Below, one piece after another: positions 8,044-10,166 of a stretch of DNA of 10,166 nucleotides. The notes under the pieces are model-generated. The model searched no databases and was not told the DNA's origin. It saw only the letters and a program-made list of their open reading frames with translations. The number at the start of each line of letters is the position of its first letter. Within the stretch, counting starts at the first letter, position 1. Made by a program: the position numbers and the translations under genes. The DNA comes from Actinomycetota bacterium (GTDB lineage Bacteria; Actinomycetota; Actinomycetes; Nanopelagicales; Nanopelagicaceae), in NCBI GenBank assembly GCA_947480465.1, contig CANKCT010000014.1:1-10166 (forward strand), given 5' to 3'.

Positions 8044-8340
8044 GTGGCAACAGATTACGATACCCCCAGAAAGACCGATGAAGAGTTACATGAAGAGTCG
8101 TTAGAAGAGCTCAAAGCAAAACGCGTCGATGCTCAATCCGGTCAAATAGATGTTGACGAGGCAGAAGCGGCTGAAAATCTTGAGCTTCCAGGAGCTGATT
8201 TATCCGGCGAAGAGCTAGCAGTTCGCGTGGTTCCTAAGCAAGAAGATGAATTTACCTGTTCACGGTGTTTCTTAGTTCATCACATTACGCAACTTGCAAA
8301 AGGTGAAGGCGCAAAAGCTGTTTGCAAAGAGTGTAACTAG
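8044..8340 (+). CDS. DUF4193 family small acidic zinc-ribbon-like protein
   Basis: A 98-residue protein of unknown function found almost only in actinobacteria. It begins ATDYDTPRK, has an acidic, charged first half, then the family core LELPGADLSGEELAVRV. It ends in a likely zinc-binding CSRCFLVHH plus VCKEC pair, giving two CxxC motifs about 23 residues apart. The family usually sits near the principal sigma factor and dut, as here. GTG at 8044 is preferred over the in-frame GTG at 8035: it gives the usual (M)ATDYDTP start and has GAGGTGA at 8032-8038, 5 bases upstream, as a Shine-Dalgarno. The extra upstream codons fall inside that site. Its stop overlaps the stop of the convergent DUF3093 gene. 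The family is certain; the role is not known. Confidence 0.9.
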   Translation: MATDYDTPRKTDEELHEESLEELKAKRVDAQSGQIDVDEAEAAENLELPGADLSGEELAVRVVPKQEDEFTCSRCFLVHHITQLAKGEGAKAVCKECN

Positions 8341-8771
8341 TCCGACGCTAAAACTTTTGAAAGTTCGATCGGATGTTTGCTGGTAATTAGCCAGTACGGA
8401 GTTGAATCCTGTGGATCATCAAGCGTAATTCTTATTCCAGTTGAGCACCAAAATCGAATTGCTAGAAAAGCTGCTGGATTAGCATCACGTGTTCTAAGCG
8501 TTGCCATGGCAGCAGTTGTGAGAGGCTCACTATTTTTCACAAACTCTAATTCAATATGGGCTCGTCCAACACGGAGCTCCTGGTCATCAATTTCTATTAT
8601 TAACGCACTTTTATTGGCAATAAGTACAAGCAGCGCCGTTGTGATAAGAAGTGAGACTAGGGCAGCGGTATTTCCCAAAGCCGCCCAAATGGAAAGCACT
8701 AAGGAAAGCAAAAAGAAGTAGATAATGGCAAGCAACCACAGTGGCATACGGATCACTTCACGGTATCGCAT
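8337..8771 (-). CDS. DUF3093 family membrane protein
   Basis: A 144-residue protein with two hydrophobic segments near the N-terminus (about 9-31 and 34-53), then a soluble part ending in TPYWLITSKHPIELSKVL. That ending is the typical DUF3093 signature (YW-L-S-R/K-P-EL). The layout resembles small membrane-anchored proteins with a PH-like beta domain; function unknown. In M. tuberculosis, as I recall it, the equivalent gene also lies between dut and the DUF4193 gene on the opposite strand, so the orientation seems conserved. The stop is embedded in the CTAG shared with the DUF4193 gene. The start at 8771 has a TANNNT box (TACCGT) 7 bases upstream; AAGG lies only 3 bases from the ATG, too close for a good Shine-Dalgarno. 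Confidence 0.85.
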   Translation of the reverse strand: MRYREVIRMPLWLLAIIYFFLLSLVLSIWAALGNTAALVSLLITTALLVLIANKSALIIEIDDQELRVGRAHIELEFVKNSEPLTTAAMATLRTRDANPAAFLAIRFWCSTGIRITLDDPQDSTPYWLITSKHPIELSKVLASD

Positions 8772-8778
8772 AGGCCTT

Positions 8779-8784
8779 ACGGTA
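8779..8784 (-). promoter_or_regulatory. Candidate -10 box for the DUF3093 gene
   Basis: TACCGT on the minus strand (TANNNT) lies 7 bases before the ATG at 8771. It would produce a leaderless or nearly leaderless transcript. It is only 5 bases from the candidate -10 box of the divergent thioesterase gene, and its -35 region would fall at the very start of that gene. Confidence 0.35.
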
Positions 8785-8792
8785 TCGGATAC
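8782..8792. promoter_or_regulatory. Palindrome in the divergent promoter (possible operator)
   Basis: GTATC-G-GATAC is a perfect 5+1+5 inverted repeat centred in the 30-base gap between divergent start codons. It overlaps both candidate -10 boxes. ACGGTATCG occurs twice as a direct repeat, at 8760-8768 (inside the first codons of DUF3093) and 8779-8787, 19 bases apart. A repressor dimer here could control both genes, but 11 bases is short enough to be chance. Confidence 0.3.
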
Positions 8793-8795
8793 TCT
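8790..8795 (+). promoter_or_regulatory. Candidate -10 box for the thioesterase gene (leaderless)
   Basis: TACTCT (TANNNT) ends 6 bases before the ATG at 8802. The only Shine-Dalgarno-like bases (TAGG, 8797-8800) are one base from the ATG and so not usable in the normal way. The spacing equals that seen at the GS-like and miaB genes. No convincing -35 hexamer is visible. Confidence 0.45.
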
Positions 8796-8801
8796 TTAGG
8801 C

Positions 8802-9386
8802 ATGAGTCGCGTTGCTAGTACAACTCCACCTGAAGGCGCAGTCATTCCAGAGCGCCATCCAAAAGCGCCACCAATTGGCTCCAAAATTCCATCCCATTTT
8901 GGCCATTGTTTTGGTTGTGGTGAATTACATCCAACCGGATTGCATCTTGTCGCTTATGCAGGTGCTGGTGCTGATATCACAGCTCAATTCACCGTCACTG
9001 AAAACCACCAAGGCGCTCCAGGTTTAGCTCATGGCGGCTTACTTTCACTGGCTTTCGATGAAGCTCTTGGAAAGTTAATGTGGTTGCTTCGAGCTCCTGC
9101 AGTGACAGCTCGCCTAGAAACAGATTTTTTGAAACCGGTACCGATGGGCTCAACACTTCACATCACTGCGGCAATTACTGGTCAAGTAAATCGTAAGGTG
9201 TACACAAGTGCAGAAGGACGACTTAATTCTGCAGATGGACCGGTTGTTGTTCGCGCTGCTGCGCTTTACGTAATTGTCTCCATGGATCATTTTCTCAACA
9301 ATGCTCCAAAAGAGTATCTAGAACAAATTGCAAAGACTCCAGAGGTTTTAGCCTTTGTGGATCCTGACTTTGAAATTAACCCTTAA
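8802..9386 (+). CDS. PaaI/YigI-like hotdog-fold thioesterase family protein
   Basis: A single-domain hotdog protein of 194 residues, likely a cytosolic acyl-CoA thioesterase. FGHCFGCGELHPTGLHL (33-49) is the CxxCG-N/H-xx-GL segment common at the start of PaaI-type proteins in actinobacteria. HQGAPGLAHGGLLSLAFDEALG (begins at 69) contains the HGG turn (77-79) and the acidic residue (D86/E87) on the active-site helix. TARLETDFLKPVP follows, as in the 4HBT family. The first 30 residues are proline-rich and probably disordered. It lies between DUF3093 and dut, and its stop is 3 bases before the dut ATG, so dut is probably co-transcribed with it. The substrate cannot be told; some homologues of this type lack demonstrated activity. 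Confidence 0.85.
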   Translation: MSRVASTTPPEGAVIPERHPKAPPIGSKIPSHFGHCFGCGELHPTGLHLVAYAGAGADITAQFTVTENHQGAPGLAHGGLLSLAFDEALGKLMWLLRAPAVTARLETDFLKPVPMGSTLHITAAITGQVNRKVYTSAEGRLNSADGPVVVRAAALYVIVSMDHFLNNAPKEYLEQIAKTPEVLAFVDPDFEINP

Positions 9387-9389
9387 TAC

Positions 9390-9833
9390 ATGGATCAATT
9401 ACAGGTTTTTATTACGCGCACGGACGAATCTGTCCCAATGCCAACGTATGCAAAAGTTGGTGATGCAGGTGCGGACTTGGCAACAAGGGTAGATGTCACG
9501 TTGTCTCCAGGAGAACGTGCCCTAGTACCAACTGGAATCTCCATTGCACTCCCACAAGGCTATGTCGCACTTGTCCATCCGCGTTCAGGTCTAGCAATAA
9601 AGAGTGGAATCTCCCTTGTAAATTCGCCAGGGACAATTGATTCGGGATATCGCGGTGAGATTTCCTGCATTCTTATCAACCATGATCTCCATGAAACTGT
9701 GACCTTTAAAAAAGGAGATCGAATCGCTCAATTAGTGATTCAAAAAGTAGAGGTTGCAGAATTCATAGAGCAACAAGAACTTCCAAATTCGCAGCGCGGG
9801 TCAGATGGATTTGGATCGACGGGAACCTCATGA
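9390..9833 (+). CDS. dut: Deoxyuridine 5'-triphosphate nucleotidohydrolase (dUTPase)
   Basis: Trimeric dUTPase hydrolysing dUTP to dUMP and pyrophosphate, which keeps uracil out of DNA and feeds dTMP synthesis. All five motifs are present: I GDAGADL (24-30), II PRSGLA (64-69), III GTIDSGYRGEI (81-91; D84 is the likely catalytic Asp, Y87 the uracil-site Tyr), IV GDRIAQLVIQ (109-118) and V RGSDGFGSTG (136-145), the C-terminal arm that closes over the phosphates. The length of 147 matches the bacterial enzyme. It follows the thioesterase stop by 3 bases with no evident Shine-Dalgarno, which suggests translational coupling. Its stop overlaps the next start as ATGA. Confidence 0.97.
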   Translation: MDQLQVFITRTDESVPMPTYAKVGDAGADLATRVDVTLSPGERALVPTGISIALPQGYVALVHPRSGLAIKSGISLVNSPGTIDSGYRGEISCILINHDLHETVTFKKGDRIAQLVIQKVEVAEFIEQQELPNSQRGSDGFGSTGTS

Positions 9834-10166
9834 GCGAACATAATCAAGACCGAGATAAAGTCATTGGCGCTCTAGGTGGCACAAAAGGGTTAATTGATTC
9901 CGGCTTACCTTCAGTGCTCTTCCTCATAGTTTTTAATGTTGGTAATGATTTAAAGAGTGCGCTCATTGGCGCAGTAAGTATCTCGGTGTTGCTAGCGATA
10001 ATTCGCTTAGCCAAGAAAGACACCATCCAGCATGCAGTCTCCGGACTTATCGGAGTTTTACTTTGCGCGTACTTTGCAAATAAGAGCGGTAATCCTTCGG
10101 ATTTCTATATTCCAAAACTTTTAACAAATCTTGCATATGGGACCGCGTATTTAGTGGCGAATCTTG
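9830..10166 (+). CDS. DUF3159 family membrane protein (partial, runs off the right edge)
   Basis: The first 112 residues of an integral membrane protein. After a short hydrophilic start it has GGTKGLIDSGLPSVLFLIVF (16-35), the characteristic DUF3159 opening. Hydrophobic segments follow at about 25-36, 43-58 and 68-81, and another begins near the edge. The family is actinobacterial, of unknown function, usually found a few genes downstream of dut near potassium-uptake genes (trkA). The ATG at 9830 overlaps the dut stop (ATGA), so the two are an operon. The DUF3710 gene that often separates dut from DUF3159 is absent here. The frame is open to the last base. Confidence 0.87.
   Translation, partial: MSEHNQDRDKVIGALGGTKGLIDSGLPSVLFLIVFNVGNDLKSALIGAVSISVLLAIIRLAKKDTIQHAVSGLIGVLLCAYFANKSGNPSDFYIPKLLTNLAYGTAYLVANL

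Noticed and set aside
8377..8721. 114-codon plus-strand frame at 8377-8721
   Set aside because: It is antisense to the DUF3093 gene. The minus-strand product has the two membrane segments and the DUF3093 C-terminal signature, while the plus-strand product is serine-rich low-complexity sequence.
1..10166. CRISPR arrays, insertion sequences, tRNA genes, toxin-antitoxin pairs or defence systems
   Set aside because: No spaced direct repeats, transposase motifs, cloverleaf-like sequence or defence-family motifs were seen; nearly all the sequence is explained by metabolic, tRNA-modification and conserved actinobacterial genes.

Overview
The window looks like chromosome from a streamlined actinobacterium of moderate GC (mid-40s percent by eye). 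Three families largely confined to Actinobacteria are present (DUF4193, DUF3093, DUF3159), alongside actinobacterial-style MiaB/MiaA/DapF/HflX and Dut. Intergenic gaps are very short, several genes overlap, and several starts look leaderless. This fits the freshwater acI group (Nanopelagicales, such as Planktophila or Nanopelagicus). That placement is inference from gene content and composition; no marker gene here proves it. I see no mobile element, CRISPR array, tRNA or rRNA, and no gene-free stretch longer than about 110 bases.

Left region (1-3316): an accessory nitrogen-metabolism group. A glutamine-synthetase-like gamma-glutamyl ligase (minus strand, cut by the left edge) follows an APC-superfamily amino acid/amine permease (minus). 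A hairpin terminator with a GNRA loop separates them. Divergent from the permease is a class II glutamine amidotransferase-like protein (plus). Uptake of an amine or amino acid, gamma-glutamylation by the ligase and amide hydrolysis or transfer by the amidotransferase would form a plausible pathway, but the substrate cannot be read from the sequence.

Middle region (3338-7932): the tightly packed plus-strand run miaB-miaA-dapF-hflX. Its members overlap by 4, 4 and 8 bases. It combines two tRNA A37 modification enzymes (MiaA makes i6A37 and MiaB converts it to ms2i6A37), the lysine/peptidoglycan enzyme diaminopimelate epimerase, and the ribosome-associated GTPase HflX.

Right region (8044-10166): a neighbourhood that in many actinobacteria lies near the principal sigma factor gene. 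It holds DUF4193 (plus), DUF3093 (minus), a PaaI-like hotdog thioesterase (plus), dut (plus) and the start of a DUF3159 membrane protein (plus, cut by the right edge). DUF4193 and DUF3093 share a CTAG at their convergent stops. DUF3093 and the thioesterase diverge from a 30-base gap holding a small palindrome and two back-to-back candidate -10 boxes.

The most interesting signals are the ligase/permease/amidotransferase group, the recurring TANNNT box 6-7 bases before the start codons of four genes (suggesting leaderless mRNAs), and the compact divergent promoter at 8772-8801. No clearly new defence or mobile system is visible.
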